From the NCBI GenBank assembly GCA_036274195.1, contig DASUGD010000240.1, positions 1-7,200 on the forward strand: 7,200 nt of DNA, written 5' to 3'. Positions 6,131 through 7,200 of this stretch are shown piece after piece. The notes under the pieces were generated by a model. The model ran no database searches, had not been told where the DNA came from, and saw only the letters and a list, made by a program, of their open reading frames with translations. The translations under genes and the position numbers were made by a program. This DNA comes from JAJKIV01 sp036274195 (lineage in GTDB: Bacteria > Gemmatimonadota > Gemmatimonadetes > Gemmatimonadales > Gemmatimonadaceae). Each line of letters begins with the position of its first letter. The stretch's first letter is position 1.

Positions 6131-7180
6131 GGCCGTCGCTTCGATGGCCTCGCCCAGCTGTTTCCTCTGCTGATACCCCATCGCCTTGAGCCGGGCGACG
6201 CGGATGGCCATGGGGGGATGAGTCCCGAACCAGTCGGCGACCTTCCCCTCATGGAGCGACGATTGCCTGCCTAACGGGTCGGCGATGCAGAGGTGGGCGC
6301 TGCCGCGCTTGATCGAGACCGTCGGCGCGTCGGCGTGCTCGATCTTCTCCAGCGCGCTCGCCAGCGCCAGCGGGTTGCGCGTGAACTGAGCACTCATCGC
6401 GTCGGCCAGGTACTCACGCTTGCGGCTCACCCCGAGCGCGAGCAGTCGCGTCACGAAGGGTGCGACGAGCCAGCTGAGCAGCCAGAGCACCAGCAGCACG
6501 ATGACCAGCGGGCCCAGGTCCTTGTCGCGCTTCCCGCGTGACCCGCTGCCGGTCACTGCCCCGAACCGGACGCCACCCCGAAGCAGGCGCCCCATGCCAT
6601 CCGACATGAGGGCGACCGCGCCAACGAGCGCGGCGAGACAGGTCATGAGGCGCACGTCGAGGTTTTTCACGTGCCCCATCTCGTGCGCGATCACCGCCTG
6701 GAGCTCGTCGCGGCTGCACGTGAGGAGGAGTCCCTCGGTCACCGCGACGTGGGCATGATCCGCGTCGAGACCTGTGGCGAACGCGTTGGGGTCCGTGTCC
6801 GCGATGAGCCAGATGCGCGGGCGCGGCAGCCCGGCGGCAATTGCCATCTCCTCCACCACGTTCACGAGCCGCGTCTCCATCGGCCCATTCGGCGTCTCGA
6901 TCTCGCGGGCGCCGGCCGACCACAGCACCCGCGTCGGGCCGGTCTTCCAGGCGAACGCCGCAAGGACCCCGCCGATCGCCGTGAGGACAATGCCGAACCA
7001 CGGCGCGGTGTGGCGATACGCGTTAGGTGGCGCGCCGCGCGTCAGCTCGTAGAGGATCCAGTCGCCGCCGAAGCCGAGCCAGGCGAAGAACGCGACGAAC
7101 GCGAAGACCAGCCAGCGCGTCCGGCGGCGGTTGGCTTCCTGTTGCTCGAAGAGATTCGAGGATTCGTAGTCGTCGGCCAT
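6128..7180 (-). CDS. htpX: HtpX-like M48 membrane metalloprotease
   Basis: Zinc metalloprotease of the M48B family, an inner-membrane enzyme that degrades misfolded membrane proteins on the cytosolic side. The 350 residues show the active site HEMGH (166-170) with the third zinc ligand Glu256 in REYLAD, so it appears active. Other family marks are DPNAFATG (130-137), RDELQAVIAHE (157-167) and THPPMAIRVARL near the C-terminus. Membrane segments lie at about 23-46, 60-78, 181-195 and 222-250, matching HtpX topology. It is longer than E. coli HtpX (293 residues), with an extra charged N-terminus (DDYESSNLFEQQEANRRR) and a longer first loop. The ATG at 7180 has no clear Shine-Dalgarno sequence. 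In many bacteria a lemA gene sits just upstream; only 20 bases remain here, so that cannot be checked. It converges with the DUF2780 gene. Confidence 0.92.
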   Translation of the reverse strand: MADDYESSNLFEQQEANRRRTRWLVFAFVAFFAWLGFGGDWILYELTRGAPPNAYRHTAPWFGIVLTAIGGVLAAFAWKTGPTRVLWSAGAREIETPNGPMETRLVNVVEEMAIAAGLPRPRIWLIADTDPNAFATGLDADHAHVAVTEGLLLTCSRDELQAVIAHEMGHVKNLDVRLMTCLAALVGAVALMSDGMGRLLRGGVRFGAVTGSGSRGKRDKDLGPLVIVLLVLWLLSWLVAPFVTRLLALGVSRKREYLADAMSAQFTRNPLALASALEKIEHADAPTVSIKRGSAHLCIADPLGRQSSLHEGKVADWFGTHPPMAIRVARLKAMGYQQRKQLGEAIEATA

Positions 7181-7200
7181 TTGGAACGGGGACGGGCGAC

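Larger units (their letters stand above)
3402..7027. repeat. Dispersed CCTAACG word, 7 copies plus 1 variant
   Basis: Exact CCTAACG occurs on the plus strand at 3402, 4227, 4925, 5280, 5986 and 6270, and on the minus strand at 7021-7027. A one-base variant, CCTAACC, sits at 5417-5423, directly before the small-ORF start codon. Five copies extend to GCCTAACG. No copy lies in 1-3401. The copies are in both intergenic and coding DNA and in different frames. Coordinates here give the outer limits, not a continuous repeat. Confidence 0.75.

Noticed and set aside
5281..6252. 323-codon open frame on the minus strand covering the DUF2780 gene.
   Set aside because: Composition is proline/serine/alanine-rich with no domain, and it overlaps the end of the HtpX-like gene and the entire DUF2780 gene.

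Overview
The window is GC-rich (about two thirds G+C by eye) and reads as ordinary bacterial chromosome: six clear protein-coding genes plus one small likely gene. It has no rRNA, tRNA, CRISPR array, transposase, integrase or phage gene. The high GC content, a secreted protein whose signal peptide ends in TTRLVAQA, and intergenic DNA full of 7-bp repeats suggest an environmental Gemmatimonadota-like bacterium. This is inference; Acidobacteriota or another high-GC soil lineage is possible.

Left part (1-4045, all genes on the minus strand). Read in the direction of transcription, the order is a secreted NTF2/SnoaL-like protein (4045-3479), a one-polypeptide ABC exporter (3394-1487) and the NAD-binding alpha subunit of proton-translocating transhydrogenase (1255-149). 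The gaps are 84 bp and 231 bp, so a single tight operon is not obvious. The gaps hold hairpins and short arrays with a 7-bp period. A GTCATTCC...GGAAT(GAC) hairpin occurs twice, each time downstream of a minus-strand gene.

Middle part (4046-6118, plus strand). A zinc-dependent medium-chain alcohol dehydrogenase is divergent from the NTF2-like gene. After a 132-bp gap comes a 57-codon small ORF with a good Shine-Dalgarno sequence. It overlaps the start of a DUF2780 lipoprotein-like gene by ATGA, which suggests translational coupling.

Right part (6128-7180, minus strand). An HtpX-like M48 membrane metalloprotease converges on the DUF2780 gene with a 9-bp gap. The two stop codons form the two ends of one perfect hairpin.

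The genes do not form one recognisable pathway. Envelope themes recur: exporter, membrane protease, a lipoprotein-like protein and a secreted protein. I found no convincing new defence or mobile system. The most unusual signal is a DNA word, CCTAACG, present seven times plus one near match between 3402 and 7027 and absent from the first 3.4 kb. It sits in different reading frames, often forces rare leucine codons, and is not explained by the genes.
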